Notes: generated by a model not told the origin, from the sequence alone. A stretch of 64,000 nt of DNA from Urophycis tenuis (GCA_036785325.1 JAXIVH010000177.1:67001-131000), one strand, 5' to 3'; shown: positions 51,491 through 63,866, counted from the stretch's first letter. Program-made: numbers and translations.

Positions 51491-52106
51491 GTTATCTTTG
51501 GGCAGCGTTTTGATTTTGATGTCAAACACTGCTGAAGAACCTTGGGAGAATGAGAATTGATGGTCTTCTTCTTGAGCGCCCACTACAAAAACGCAGTATG
51601 GTGTAGCCATGAAGAAGACTTGTGACATGTAATTACACCTAACAACACTAGCCACAAGCACACGCAGTACGATTGCGCCACAGCGACTTGTGGAAGGTCT
51701 TGGTGTCTGTGTATTATTGTACGCAAATGCCAAGTATAACAACATGAGGGAAATTTGCTGATTAGAAGAGGAGGATGCATGAAACATGAGGTGTCTTGGA
51801 GTTTTGATTGTCAAACGCTTGTTTTGTCGACTGGCATCACACTCAAAATGCATCCGTCCCTGGGTGGGCTTGAACCACCAACCTTTTGAGAAAAAATGAG
51901 AAAACAACAACATTGGTCTGACATGATTCCTTGGATGCGTGAGAAAAATAAAAGTTGATTAAGTAGCACATCAGATAACAGTCTGTACTTTTGGAGTTTA
52001 TCTTAGGAGATCCTGTGTACGTTGTATGGCCATTGTGTCACAAAGCATAGAGAGAATATTCACGGAAAAGTACAGCAAACACCAGCATCATTTGCAAAGA
52101 CTACTA

Positions 52107-52179
52107 TGCCCAATGTGGTGCTCGAACCCACGACCCTGAGATTAAGAGTCTCATGCTCTATCGACTGAGCTAACCGGGC
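52107..52179 (-). pseudogene. tRNA-Lys(CTT) pseudogene
   Basis: Same A61 T-stem break as 1783-1855. Confidence 0.85.
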
Positions 52180-52573
52180 TCAAAATCAACTGCTACGTCG
52201 TGTTTCACAAAGAAACTTTAAAGTCCAAATGAGTTGTTGAAAATTAACCAGAATGCTTTGCATGCCATGTCTTTGGTAGAGTTCACTTGCTCCTTGCAAA
52301 GCTTTCAACTTTAATTTTGAACCCAAACTTTGAATATCTCCTCTGTTAGACTGGTTTTGATAGGTTAAGGGCCACAACACTTCAATAGAAAAATTCTGAT
52401 CAATGTTACAAAGGATTGCACTGTCTGTGTGGCAAACAAACAATCAAAGGCTAAGTTATTCTTCACAATATCGTAATATGCGATAGACATGGGTTGCAGG
52501 TGCCCAAGGAGTAGCAAAAGGTCCGGTTGAGATGATTCTGATATTTTTTTGGTTCACAAAAAGCTGGCATCAC

Positions 52574-52648
52574 AGGTACTGCTGGGAGTTGAACCCAGGG
52601 TTCTCCTGTTTACAAGACAGGCGCTTTGACCAGCTAAGCCACAGTACC
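52574..52648 (-). tRNA. tRNA-Thr-TGT: tRNA-Thr(TGT), variable-loop insertion
   Basis: Same 1-nt insertion as 15424-15498. Confidence 0.92.
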
Positions 52649-52770
52649 TCTGCTGTCATAGGGTGAAATTTCTCTGAAATTGGTCCAATGTAGCACTACC
52701 TGATGTTCGTTAAGAAAGAAAAAACGGCAAGGAAAAGGAATTGAAACAACTGGGAGTCTTACATAAATGC

Positions 52771-52844
52771 AGGTACTGCTGGGATTTGAACCCAGGATCT
52801 CCTGTTTACTAGACAGGCACTTTAACCAGCTAAGCCACAGCACC
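52771..52844 (-). tRNA. tRNA-Thr-AGT: tRNA-Thr(AGT)
   Basis: No change seen against 2446-2519. Confidence 0.96.
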
Positions 52845-53090
52845 ACAGGCACCCAAAGTGAACTGCTGGAGCGAAAAATTGAGAAAAACAACAACAGTGG
52901 TCTGACATGATTCCTTGCATGCGTGAGAAAAATAAAAGTTGATTAAGTAGCACATCAGATAACACTTTGTACTTTTGGAGTTTATCTTAGGAGATCCTGT
53001 GTACGTTGTATGGCCATTGTGTCACAAAGCATAGAGAGAAGATTGACGGAAAAGTACAGCAAACACCAGCATCATTTGCAAAGACTACTG

Positions 53091-53163
53091 CGCCCAATGT
53101 GGGGCTCGAACCCACGACCCTGAGATTAAGAGTCTCATGCTCTACCGACTGAGCTAACCGGGC
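53091..53163 (-). tRNA. tRNA-Lys-CTT: tRNA-Lys(CTT)
   Basis: No change seen against 2766-2838. Confidence 0.96.
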
Positions 53164-53588
53164 TCAGAATCAACTGGTACGTCGTGTTTCGCAAACAAAC
53201 TTTAAAGTCCAAATGAGTTGTTGACAATTAACCATAATGCTTTGCATGCCATGTCTTTGGTAGAGTTCACTTGCTCCTTGCAAAGCTTTCAACTTTAATT
53301 TCGAACCCCAACTGTTCCGGATCAGGATAGCCGAGAAGTCTTAGGCCCTGCAATCAGCTTGCACTCTCCTCTGTTCTTACATTGTGGGATGGAACTGATC
53401 TTAAGGGTGCCCTGCATTGGTCTTGCATCGACTCTGGGTCTAAATCATGGCCGGTGAGAGTTCTACAACTGAAAACCAATGCTTGCCTCCTGCTCCATCT
53501 TGGCTCCCAGAATTGAATTTGTCACACTCAGTTACACCTGTAGACATAAAAGTGTTTGTTCACGACGAGGAGGGTTTTCTTGCACAGT

Positions 53589-53660
53589 TCCTCGTTAGTA
53601 TAGTGGTCAGTATCCCCGCCTGTCACGCGGGAGACCGGGGTTCAATTCCCCGACGGGGAG
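53589..53660 (+). tRNA. tRNA-Asp-GTC: tRNA-Asp(GTC)
   Basis: No change seen against 3265-3336. Confidence 0.97.
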
Positions 53661-53765
53661 GTAGGGAATTTTAGTCAAAGTGAAATTAGTAGATATCTGT
53701 GATAAAGAAGTAACCTTTCAGTTCCTCAACAACTGCGATCCACGCTGTCCTTGTTGTTGTCACCA

Positions 53766-53848
53766 GTCAGGATTGCAGAGCGGTCTAAGGCGCTGTGTTC
53801 AGTTTGCAGTCTCCTCTGGAGGCGTGTGTTCGAATCCCACTTCTGACA
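53766..53848 (+). tRNA. tRNA-Leu-CAG: tRNA-Leu(CAG), A-box variant
   Basis: Same extra A-box change as 16616-16698. Confidence 0.65.
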
Positions 53849-54024
53849 TCGTTATTCATGAAATAAAGAATCTGTGAGTGCCTTGCATTGAGCACTGATG
53901 TTTACTGACGAAATTCAATCATGATTCCATGGTATAAGGCTTAGCACTACTTTGGTTTTGGATTTTCCTGAGGAGATGAGCATAATGTAGGCTGCCATTC
54001 GCACCTTCGGTTTTGCTCTAAGGT

Positions 54025-54107
54025 GTCTGGGTGGCAGAGCGTTCTGTGACGCCAAGATAAGTTCCCAGTCGCCTCTGGAGGTGTGGTTGTGAATCCCACT
54101 TGTGACA
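54025..54107 (+). pseudogene. tRNA-Leu pseudogene
   Basis: Copy of 3701-3783. Confidence 0.85.
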
Positions 54108-54248
54108 CTCATGAGGAATCTGAAGAAAAGGCAAAATCGTGACTTGATCACAACATTACTTTTTACTTTATTGGCCAAAAATATCCCACAGTAATCCTCA
54201 CATACAGTACAATGGGCCCAGGTTGAGGTACAGAACAAATAGGCTGCA

Positions 54249-54302
54249 TGAACACTCGCTCTCGCGTGGCAGGCGAGAATTATACCACGGAACCACCAAT
54301 GC
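54249..54302 (-). pseudogene. tRNA-Gly(GCC), truncated
   Basis: Copy of 3925-3978. Confidence 0.85.
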
Positions 54303-54433
54303 CTGCTTGTGGGGAGTAAATGACTCAAGACATTTGTCAGTCAAATTACAGAATAGTCACATTCCTGTCTACAACCACCAAAAAATACATACAGTGATTC
54401 TACATGGCTGGTGCATTGTTTAAATAAATGAAA

Positions 54434-54505
54434 TGCATTGGCCGGGAATCGAACCCGGGTCAACTGCTTGGAAGGCAGCTATGCTCACCACTATACCACC
54501 AATGC
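54434..54505 (-). tRNA. tRNA-Gly-TCC: tRNA-Gly(TCC), first copy
   Basis: No change seen against 17284-17355. Confidence 0.97.
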
Positions 54506-54861
54506 CGTCAGTAGCAGTTTTCTACCATGAATTCGGCAGGCCGACAACAGCCTGGCACAACCTAGTTTGCCATTAAGCGACAAAGTATATCTGTAGATGT
54601 TAAAGGTGATGTACCTTCTCAATGCTCTAACCACATGATTACCTCTGCAAAACGTTTTTGTTCAACTTATATGTTGCCCAGAGTATAACTGTTTGGATGA
54701 CAGCAATGATTGTGACTAGGCATCCTCTGCTTTCGGGAGCCAATTCCTCAATAAGAACCAGCTATTGACTCAAGTTTCACAATCGTTGCTTTAGACCACC
54801 TCTATCCAGTTTAAAAAAAAGACAACTTTGGACCTTCTGATTACTTTCACGGCTTAACCAA

Positions 54862-54932
54862 GGTTTCATGGTGTAATGGTTAGCACGATAGACTCTGAAT
54901 CCGAGTTCAAGTCTCGGTGGAACCGTGGAACC
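54862..54932 (+). pseudogene. tRNA-Gln(CTG) pseudogene
   Basis: Same deletion and duplicated 3' end as 17712-17782. Confidence 0.85.
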
Positions 54933-55068
54933 TTCATAGTCAGTACCTGTAAAACCTGTCGCTTGAAAAACCAGTACTTCAAACAATGCTCCGGATTTCT
55001 TTTTAAATACGTTTAATCCGTATCCAATTCAAAACATTAAAAAAATACACTTGATAACAAGAACAGCA

Positions 55069-55150
55069 GATGGGGTGGCCGAGTGGTTAAGGCGATGGAC
55101 TGCTAATCCATTGTGCTCTGCACGCGTGGGTTCGAATCCCATCCTCATCG
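55069..55150 (+). tRNA. tRNA-Ser-GCT: tRNA-Ser(GCT)
   Basis: No change seen against 17919-18000. Confidence 0.97.
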
Positions 55151-55456
55151 GATGCATCACTCTAGGTTGTTCGTTTTCAGGTAGAAATGTGATGAAGCAT
55201 AAATACATACAGTGATGCTGCAACCACCAAAAATACATACAGTGATTCTACACATTCTGCCACTGAACCACCAATGCCTGCTTGTGGAGAGTGTTTGACT
55301 CAAGAAATGTGTCAGTCAACTTACAGCATAGACACATTCCTGTCTACAACCACCAAAAAATACATAGTTATCCTACGTAGCTGGTGCATTGCTCTAGATT
55401 TCAATTTTACTTGCATTTAGTACACTTTACAGAATGTACTTGTATCCAGAAATAGC

Positions 55457-55533
55457 AGAAAGGGTCACGGATTGGTTAAAGAGATAGACAATTAATCCTT
55501 TTATCACGACATGTTCGACTCCCATTCTTATTG
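55457..55533 (+). pseudogene. tRNA-Ser pseudogene
   Basis: Copy of 18293-18369. Confidence 0.75.
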
Positions 55534-55670
55534 TTTACTTCTGTTTGAGACTTACCTTTTTATATAGAATTGTGAGGAATCATAGTCACGTGCCTTTCTT
55601 CCTCAACCAAAAACACGTACAGTGATCATGAAATTCATAAATTGCTGGGGCATTGGTTAAATAAACGAAA

Positions 55671-55742
55671 TGCATTGGCCGGGAATCGAACCCGGGTCAA
55701 CTGCTTGGAAGGCAGCTATGCTCACCACTATACCACCAATGC
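55671..55742 (-). tRNA. tRNA-Gly-TCC: tRNA-Gly(TCC), second copy
   Basis: Discriminator A, unlike its counterpart at 23881. Confidence 0.97.
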
Positions 55743-55904
55743 TGTCAGTAGCAGTTTTCTACCATGAATTCCCCAGCCCGACAAGTCTATGTGTGTGTTT
55801 GTTTCTAAATACAGTGTAAATACAGTGTATTTTAGCACCTACCATTAGATAATCTCCATTATAGGAGTAGCGGTATATAAACGTCCTAGGATCAGTCTGT
55901 ATTG

Positions 55905-55919
55905 GTGTTACTTCGGTGC

Positions 55920-55960
<41 letters not shown>

Positions 55961-55998
55961 GGCCAGTTTCTCGCAAATTCGTGAAGCGTTCTATCTTT
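55905..55998 (+). ncRNA. U6: U6-like snRNA gene
   Basis: Same as 4344-4437. Confidence 0.85.
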
Positions 55999-56039
55999 AT
56001 CAAGATTTTAGAAAGTATTCAGACCCTTTACTTAGTTTA

Positions 56040-56201
56040 AGAACCTTTGGCAGCAAATACAGCCTCAAGTCTTCTTTGGCATGACGCAACAAAATTTGCA
56101 CACCAGGATGTGGGGAGTTTCTGCCATTCTTCTCTGCAGATCCTGTCAAGCTCTGTCCGGTTGGATGGGGACCGTCGGTGGACAGCCTTTTTGTGGTCTC
56201 T
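56040..56201 (-). mobile_element. Tc1-like transposase remnant, unit 12
   Basis: Same remnant as 87-248. Confidence 0.75.
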
Positions 56202-56552
56202 CTTTGGGCAACGTTTTGATTTTGATGTCAAACTCTGCTGAAGAACCTTGGGAGAATGAGCAGCTTCTTCTTGAGCGCCCACTCCAAAAACACAGCATGG
56301 TGTAGCCATGAAGAACACTTGTGACATGTAATTACACCTAACAAGACTAGCCACAAGCACACGCATTCCGATTGTGCCACAGAGACTTGTGGAAGGTCTT
56401 GGTGTCTGTGTATCGTTGTACGCAAATGCCAAGTATGACAACATGAGGGAAATTTGCTCATTAGAAGAGGCGGATGCATGCAACATGAGGCGTCTTGGAG
56501 TTTTGATTGTCAAACGCTTGTTTCGTCGACTGACTCACACTCAAAATGCACC

Positions 56553-56559
56553 CGTCCCT

Positions 56560-56620
<61 letters not shown>

Positions 56621-56626
56621 AGAGAC
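56553..56626 (-). tRNA. tRNA-Asn-GTT: tRNA-Asn(GTT), single recombinant copy
   Basis: Same joint as 19389-19462. Confidence 0.97.
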
Positions 56627-56805
56627 CTCAGGCTGCTGCTGCTGGTGTCAGTGAATGGCCAAACAAAAAGCTAAGGACGTCAAAAGATGGCAATTTGATC
56701 ATTAACTTTGCGTGAAACCCACTGTTGTGGATGTCCAACAGCTGTTGTGTGCTTCCAGATCTGTTTGTGGGTCCGTCCAAACGAACACCTAAAGAGAGCT
56801 TCATC

Positions 56806-56878
56806 GCCCGGCTAGCTCAGTCGGTAGAGCATGAGACTCTTAATCTCAGGGTCGTGGGTTCGAGCCCCACGTTGGGCG
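56806..56878 (+). tRNA. tRNA-Lys-CTT: tRNA-Lys(CTT)
   Basis: No change seen against 1094-1166. Confidence 0.97.
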
Positions 56879-57494
56879 GTTATCTTTGGGCAGCGTTTTG
56901 ATTTTGATGTCAAACACTGCTGAAGAACCTTGGGAGAATGAGAATTGATGGTCTTCTTCTTGAGCGCCCACTACAAAAACGCAGTATGGTGTAGCCATGA
57001 AGAAGACTTGTGACATGTAATTACACCTAACAACACTAGCCACAAGCACACGCAGTACGATTGCGCCACAGCGACTTGTGGAAGGTCTTGGTGTCTGTGT
57101 ATTATTGTACGCAAATGCCAAGTATAACAACATGAGGGAAATTTGCTGATTAGAAGAGGAGGATGCATGAAACATGAGGTGTCTTGGAGTTTTGATTGTC
57201 AAACGCTTGTTTTGTCGACTGGCATCACACTCAAAATGCATCCGTCCCTGGGTGGGCTTGAACCACCAACCTTTTGAGAAAAAATGAGAAAACAACAACA
57301 TTGGTCTGACATGATTCCTTGGATGCGTGAGAAAAATAAAAGTTGATTAAGTAGCACATCAGATAACAGTCTGTACTTTTGGAGTTTATCTTAGGAGATC
57401 CTGTGTACGTTGTATGGCCATTGTGTCACAAAGCATAGAGAGAATATTCACGGAAAAGTACAGCAAACACCAGCATCATTTGCAAAGACTACTA

Positions 57495-57567
57495 TGCCCA
57501 ATGTGGTGCTCGAACCCACGACCCTGAGATTAAGAGTCTCATGCTCTATCGACTGAGCTAACCGGGC
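57495..57567 (-). pseudogene. tRNA-Lys(CTT) pseudogene
   Basis: Same A61 T-stem break as 1783-1855. Confidence 0.85.
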
Positions 57568-57961
57568 TCAAAATCAACTGCTACGTCGTGTTTCACAAAG
57601 AAACTTTAAAGTCCAAATGAGTTGTTGAAAATTAACCAGAATGCTTTGCATGCCATGTCTTTGGTAGAGTTCACTTGCTCCTTGCAAAGCTTTCAACTTT
57701 AATTTTGAACCCAAACTTTGAATATCTCCTCTGTTAGACTGGTTTTGATAGGTTAAGGGCCACAACACTTCAATAGAAAAATTCTGATCAATGTTACAAA
57801 GGATTGCACTGTCTGTGTGGCAAACAAACAATCAAAGGCTAAGTTATTCTTCACAATATCGTAATATGCGATAGACATGGGTTGCAGGTGCCCAAGGAGT
57901 AGCAAAAGGTCCGGTTGAGATGATTCTGATATTTTTTTGGTTCACAAAAAGCTGGCATCAC

Positions 57962-58035
57962 AGGTACTGCTGGGAGTTGAACCCAGGGTCTCCTGTTTAC
58001 AAGACAGGCGCTTTGACCAGCTAAGCCACAGTACC
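57962..58035 (-). tRNA. tRNA-Thr-TGT: tRNA-Thr(TGT)
   Basis: No insertion; as 2250-2323. Confidence 0.95.
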
Positions 58036-58157
58036 TCTGCTGTCATAGGGTGAAATTTCTCTGAAATTGGTCCAATGTAGCACTACCTGATGTTCGTTAA
58101 GAAAGAAAAAACGGCAAGGAAAAGGAATTGAAACAACTGGGAGTCTTACATAAATGC

Positions 58158-58231
58158 AGGTACTGCTGGGATTTGAACCCAGGATCTCCTGTTTACTAGA
58201 CAGGCACTTTAACCAGCTAAGCCACAGCACC
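58158..58231 (-). tRNA. tRNA-Thr-AGT: tRNA-Thr(AGT)
   Basis: No change seen against 2446-2519. Confidence 0.96.
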
Positions 58232-58477
58232 ACAGGCACCCAAAGTGAACTGCTGGAGCGAAAAATTGAGAAAAACAACAACAGTGGTCTGACATGATTC
58301 CTTGCATGCGTGAGAAAAATAAAAGTTGATTAAGTAGCACATCAGATAACACTTTGTACTTTTGGAGTTTATCTTAGGAGATCCTGTGTACGTTGTATGG
58401 CCATTGTGTCACAAAGCATAGAGAGAAGATTGACGGAAAAGTACAGCAAACACCAGCATCATTTGCAAAGACTACTG

Positions 58478-58550
58478 CGCCCAATGTGGGGCTCGAACCC
58501 ACGACCCTGAGATTAAGAGTCTCATGCTCTACCGACTGAGCTAACCGGGC
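58478..58550 (-). tRNA. tRNA-Lys-CTT: tRNA-Lys(CTT)
   Basis: No change seen against 2766-2838. Confidence 0.96.
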
Positions 58551-58975
58551 TCAGAATCAACTGGTACGTCGTGTTTCGCAAACAAACTTTAAAGTCCAAA
58601 TGAGTTGTTGACAATTAACCATAATGCTTTGCATGCCATGTCTTTGGTAGAGTTCACTTGCTCCTTGCAAAGCTTTCAACTTTAATTTCGAACCCCAACT
58701 GTTCCGGATCAGGATAGCCGAGAAGTCTTAGGCCCTGCAATCAGCTTGCACTCTCCTCTGTTCTTACATTGTGGGATGGAACTGATCTTAAGGGTGCCCT
58801 GCATTGGTCTTGCATCGACTCTGGGTCTAAATCATGGCCGGTGAGAGTTCTACAACTGAAAACCAATGCTTGCCTCCTGCTCCATCTTGGCTCCCAGAAT
58901 TGAATTTGTCACACTCAGTTACACCTGTAGACATAAAAGTGTTTGTTCACGACGAGGAGGGTTTTCTTGCACAGT

Positions 58976-59047
58976 TCCTCGTTAGTATAGTGGTCAGTAT
59001 CCCCGCCTGTCACGCGGGAGACCGGGGTTCAATTCCCCGACGGGGAG
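58976..59047 (+). tRNA. tRNA-Asp-GTC: tRNA-Asp(GTC)
   Basis: No change seen; T4 terminator kept. Confidence 0.97.
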
Positions 59048-59152
59048 GTAGGGAATTTTACTCAAAGTGAAATTAGTAGATATCGGTGATAAAGAAGTAA
59101 CCTTTCAGTTCCTCAACAACTGCGATCCACGCTGTCCTTGTTGTTGTCACCA

Positions 59153-59235
59153 GTCAGGATGGCAGAGCGGTCTAAGGCGCTGTGTTCAGTTTGCAGTCTC
59201 CTCTGGAGGCGTGTGTTCGAATCCCACTTCTGACA
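59153..59235 (+). tRNA. tRNA-Leu-CAG: tRNA-Leu(CAG), weakened copy
   Basis: As 3442-3524, normal A box. Confidence 0.8.
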
Positions 59236-59411
59236 TCGTTATTCATGAAATAAAGAATCTGTCAGTGCCTTGCATTGAGCACTGATGTTTACTGACGAAA
59301 TTCAATCATGATTCCATGGTATAAGGCTTAGCACTACTTTGGTTTTGGATTTTCCTGAGGAGATGAGCATAATGTAGGCTGCCATTCGCACCTTCGGTTT
59401 TGCTCTAAGGT

Positions 59412-59494
59412 GTCTGGGTGGCAGAGCGTTCTGTGACGCCAAGATAAGTTCCCAGTCGCCTCTGGAGGTGTGGTTGTGAATCCCACTTGTGACA
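59412..59494 (+). pseudogene. tRNA-Leu pseudogene
   Basis: Copy of 3701-3783. Confidence 0.85.
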
Positions 59495-59635
59495 CTCATG
59501 AGGAATCTGAAGAAAAGGCAAAATCGTGACTTGATCACAACATTACTTTTTACTTTATTGGCCAAAAATATCCCACAGTAATCCTCACATACAGTACAAT
59601 GGGCCCAGGTTGAGGTACAGAACAAATAGGCTGCA

Positions 59636-59689
59636 TGAACACTCGCTCTCGCGTGGCAGGCGAGAATTATACCACGGAACCACCAATGC
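59636..59689 (-). pseudogene. tRNA-Gly(GCC), truncated
   Basis: Copy of 3925-3978. Confidence 0.85.
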
Positions 59690-59820
59690 CTGCTTGTGGG
59701 GAGTAAATGACTCCAGACATTTGTCAGTCAAATTACAGAATAGTCACATTCCTGTCTACAACCACCAAAAAATACATACAGTGATTCTACATGGCTGGTG
59801 CATTGTTTAAATAAATGAAA

Positions 59821-59892
59821 TGCATTGGCCGGGAATCGAACCCGGGTCAACTGCTTGGAAGGCAGCTATGCTCACCACTATACCACCAATGC
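59821..59892 (-). tRNA. tRNA-Gly-TCC: tRNA-Gly(TCC), first copy
   Basis: No change seen against 17284-17355. Confidence 0.97.
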
Positions 59893-60248
59893 CGTCAGTA
59901 GCAGTTTTCTACCATGAATTCGGCAGCCCGACAACAGCCTGGCACAACCTAGTTTGCCATTAAGCGACAAAGTATATCTGTAGATGTTAAAGGTGATGTA
60001 CCTTCTCAATGCTCTAACCACATGATTACCTCTGCAAAACGTTTTTGTTCAACTTATATGTTGCCCAGAGTATAACTGTTTGGATGACAGCAATGATTGT
60101 GACTAGGCATCCTCTGCTTTCGGGAGCCAATTCCTCAATAAGAACCAGCTATTGACTCAAGTTTCACAATCGTTGCTTTAGACCACCTCTATCCAGTTTA
60201 AAAAAAAGACAACTTTGGACCTTCTGATTACTTTCACGGCTTAACCAA

Positions 60249-60319
60249 GGTTTCATGGTGTAATGGTTAGCACGATAGACTCTGAATCCGAGTTCAAGTC
60301 TCGGTGGAACCGTGGAACC
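60249..60319 (+). pseudogene. tRNA-Gln(CTG) pseudogene
   Basis: Same deletion and duplicated 3' end as 17712-17782. Confidence 0.85.
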
Positions 60320-60455
60320 TTCATAGTCAGTACCTGTAAAACCTGTCGCTTGAAAAACCAGTACTTCAAACAATGCTCCGGATTTCTTTTTAAATACGTT
60401 TAATCCGTATCCAATTCAAAACATTAAAAAAATACACTTGATAACAAGAACAGTA

Positions 60456-60537
60456 GATGGGGTGGCCGAGTGGTTAAGGCGATGGACTGCTAATCCATTG
60501 TGCTCTGCACGCGTGGGTTCGAATCCCATCCTCATCG
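60456..60537 (+). tRNA. tRNA-Ser-GCT: tRNA-Ser(GCT)
   Basis: No change seen against 17919-18000. Confidence 0.97.
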
Positions 60538-60843
60538 GATGCATCACTCTAGGTTGTTCGTTTTCAGGTAGAAATGTGATGAAGCATAAATACATACAGT
60601 GATGCTGCAACCACCAAAAATACATACAGTGATTCTACACATTCTGCCACTGAACCACCAATGCCTGCTTGTGGAGAGTGTTTGACTCAAGAAATGTGTC
60701 AGTCAACTTACAGCATAGACACATTCCTGTCTACAACCACCAAAAAATACATAGTTATCCTACGTAGCTGGTGCATTGCTCTAGATTTCAATTTTACTTG
60801 CATTTAGTACACTTTACAGAATGTACTTGCATCCAGAAATAGC

Positions 60844-60920
60844 AGAAAGGGTCACGGATTGGTTAAAGAGATAGACAATTAATCCTTTTATCACGACATG
60901 TTCGACTCCCATTCTTATTG
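60844..60920 (+). pseudogene. tRNA-Ser pseudogene
   Basis: Copy of 18293-18369. Confidence 0.75.
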
Positions 60921-61057
60921 TTTACTTCTGTTTGAGACTTACCTTTTTATATAGAATTGTGAGGAATCATAGTCACGTGCCTTTCTTCCTCAACCAAAAA
61001 CACGTACAGTGATCATGAAATTCATAAATTGCTGGGGCATTGGTTAAATAAACGAAA

Positions 61058-61129
61058 TGCATTGGCCGGGAATCGAACCCGGGTCAACTGCTTGGAAGGC
61101 AGCTATGCTCACCACTATACCACCAATGC
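61058..61129 (-). tRNA. tRNA-Gly-TCC: tRNA-Gly(TCC), second copy
   Basis: Usual discriminator A. Confidence 0.97.
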
Positions 61130-61291
61130 TGTCAGTAGCAGTTTTCTACCATGAATTCCCCAGCCCGACAAGTCTATGTGTGTGTTTGTTTCTAAATACA
61201 GTGTAAATACAGTGTATTTTAGCACCTACCATTAGATAATCTCCATTATAGGAGTAGCGGTATATAAACGTCCTAGGATCAGTCTGTATTG

Positions 61292-61306
61292 GTGTTACTT
61301 CGGTGC

Positions 61307-61347
<41 letters not shown>

Positions 61348-61385
61348 GGCCAGTTTCTCGCAAATTCGTGAAGCGTTCTATCTTT
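61292..61385 (+). ncRNA. U6: U6-like snRNA gene
   Basis: Same as 4344-4437. Confidence 0.85.
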
Positions 61386-61426
61386 ATCAAGATTTTAGAA
61401 AGTATTCAGACCCTTTACTTAGTTTA

Positions 61427-61588
61427 AGAACCTTTGGCAGCAAATACAGCCTCAAGTCTTCTTTGGCATGACGCAACAAAATTTGCACACCAGGATGTGG
61501 GGAGTTTCTGCCATTCTTCTCTGCAGATCCTGTCAAGCTCTGTCCGGTTGGATGGGGACCGTCGGTGGACAGCCTTTTTGTGGTCTCT
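61427..61588 (-). mobile_element. Tc1-like transposase remnant, unit 13
   Basis: Same remnant as 87-248. Confidence 0.75.
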
Positions 61589-61940
61589 CTTTGGGCAACG
61601 TTTTGATTTTGATGTCAAACTCTGCTGAAGAACCTTGGGAGAATGAGCAGCTTCTTCTTGAGCGCCCACTCCAAAAACACAGCATGGTGTAGCCATGAAG
61701 AACACTTGTGACATGTAATTACACCTAACAAGACTAGCCACAAGCACACGCATTCCGATTGTGCCACAGAGACTTGTGGAAGGTCTTGGTGTCTGTGTAT
61801 CGTTGTACGCAAATGCCAAGTATGACAACATGAGGGAAATTTGCTCATTAGAAGAGGCGGATGCATGAAACATGAGGCGTCTTGGAGTTTTGATTGTCAA
61901 ACACTTGTTTTGTCGACTGGCATATGACTCAAAATGCACC

Positions 61941-61947
61941 CGTCCCT

Positions 61948-61984
<37 letters not shown>

Positions 61985-62014
61985 AAACGCGCTAACCGAT
62001 TGCGCCACAGAGAC
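61941..62014 (-). tRNA. tRNA-Asn-GTT: tRNA-Asn(GTT), single copy, anticodon-stem variant
   Basis: Same variant and joint as 30156-30229. Confidence 0.95.
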
Positions 62015-62193
62015 CTCAGGCTGCTGCTGCTGGTGTCAGTGAATGGCCAAACAAAAAGCTAAGGACGTCAAAAGATGGCAATTTGATCATTAACTTTGCG
62101 TGAAACCCACTGTTGTGGATGTCCAACAGCTGTTGTGTGCTTCCAGATCTGTTTGTGGGTCCGTCCAAACGAACACCTAAAGAGAGCTTCATC

Positions 62194-62266
62194 GCCCGGC
62201 TAGCTCAGTCGGTAGAGCATGAGACTCTTAATCTCAGGGTCGTGGGTTCGAGCCCCACGTTGGGCG
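62194..62266 (+). tRNA. tRNA-Lys-CTT: tRNA-Lys(CTT)
   Basis: No change seen against 1094-1166. Confidence 0.97.
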
Positions 62267-62882
62267 GTTATCTTTGGGCAGCGTTTTGATTTTGATGTCA
62301 AACACTGCTGAAGAACCTTGGGAGAATGAGAATTGATGGTCTTCTTCTTGAGCGCCCACTACAAAAACGCAGTATGGTGTAGCCATGAAGAAGACTTGTG
62401 ACATGTAATTACACCTAACAACACTAGCCACAAGCACACGCAGTACGATTGCGCCACAGCGACTTGTGGAAGGTCTTGGTGTCTGTGTATTATTGTACGC
62501 AAATGCCAAGTATAACAACATGAGGGAAATTTGCTGATTAGAAGAGGAGGATGCATGAAACATGAGGTGTCTTGGAGTTTTGATTGTCAAACGCTTGTTT
62601 TGTCGACTGGCATCACACTCAAAATGCATCCGTCCCTGGGTGGGCTTGAACCACCAACCTTTTGAGAAAAAATGAGAAAACAACAACATTGGTCTGACAT
62701 GATTCCTTGGATGCGTGAGAAAAATAAAAGTTGATTAAGTAGCACATCAGATAACAGTCTGTACTTTTGGAGTTTATCTTAGGAGATCCTGTGTACGTTG
62801 TATGGCCATTGTGTCACAAAGCATAGAGAGAATATTCACGGAAAAGTACAGCAAACACCAGCATCATTTGCAAAGACTACTA

Positions 62883-62955
62883 TGCCCAATGTGGTGCTCG
62901 AACCCACGACCCTGAGATTAAGAGTCTCATGCTCTATCGACTGAGCTAACCGGGC
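62883..62955 (-). pseudogene. tRNA-Lys(CTT) pseudogene
   Basis: Same A61 T-stem break as 1783-1855. Confidence 0.85.
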
Positions 62956-63349
62956 TCAAAATCAACTGCTACGTCGTGTTTCACAAAGAAACTTTAAAGT
63001 CCAAATGAGTTGTTGAAAATTAACCAGAATGCTTTGCATGCCATGTCTTTGGTAGAGTTCACTTGCTCCTTGCAAAGCTTTCAACTTTAATTTTGAACCC
63101 AAACTTTGAATATCTCCTCTGTTAGACTGGTTTTGATAGGTTAAGGGCCACAACACTTCAATAGAAAAATTCTGATCAATGTTACAAAGGATTGCACTGT
63201 CTGTGTGGCAAACAAACAATCAAAGGCTAAGTTATTCTTCACAATATCGTAATATGCGATAGACATGGGTTGCAGGTGCCCAAGGAGTAGCAAAAGGTCC
63301 GGTTGAGATGATTCTGATATTTTTTTGGTTCACAAAAAGCTGGCATCAC

Positions 63350-63423
63350 AGGTACTGCTGGGAGTTGAACCCAGGGTCTCCTGTTTACAAGACAGGCGCT
63401 TTGACCAGCTAAGCCACAGTACC
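63350..63423 (-). tRNA. tRNA-Thr-TGT: tRNA-Thr(TGT)
   Basis: No change seen against 2250-2323. Confidence 0.95.
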
Positions 63424-63546
63424 TCTGCTGTCATAGGGTGAAATTTCTCTGAAATTGGTCCAATGTAGCACTACCTGATGTTCGTTAAGAAAGAAAAAAA
63501 CGGCAAGGAAAAGGAATTGAAACAACTGGGAGTCTTACATAAATGC

Positions 63547-63620
63547 AGGTACTGCTGGGATTTGAACCCAGGATCTCCTGTTTACTAGACAGGCACTTTA
63601 ACCAGCTAAGCCACAGCACC
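63547..63620 (-). tRNA. tRNA-Thr-AGT: tRNA-Thr(AGT)
   Basis: No change seen against 2446-2519. Confidence 0.96.
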
Positions 63621-63866
63621 ACAGGCACCCAAAGTGAACTGCTGGAGCGAAAAATTGAGAAAAACAACAACAGTGGTCTGACATGATTCCTTGCATGCGT
63701 GAGAAAAATAAAAGTTGATTAAGTAGCACATCAGATAACACTTTGTACTTTTGGAGTTTATCTTAGGAGATCCTGTGTACGTTGTATGGCCATTGTGTCA
63801 CAAAGCATAGAGAGAAGATTGACGGAAAAGTACAGCAAACACCAGCATCATTTGCAAAGACTACTG

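Larger units (their letters stand above)
50517..55904. repeat. Tandem unit 11 (long, one Asn; 5388 bp)
   Basis: Counterpart of unit 5: same Asn joint, Thr(TGT) insertion and Leu A-box change. Confidence 0.97.
55905..61291. repeat. Tandem unit 12 (long, one Asn; 5387 bp)
   Basis: Counterpart of unit 6 by position and by ACTCCAGACATTTG near 59710, but with the unit 5/11 type of Asn joint. Confidence 0.97.
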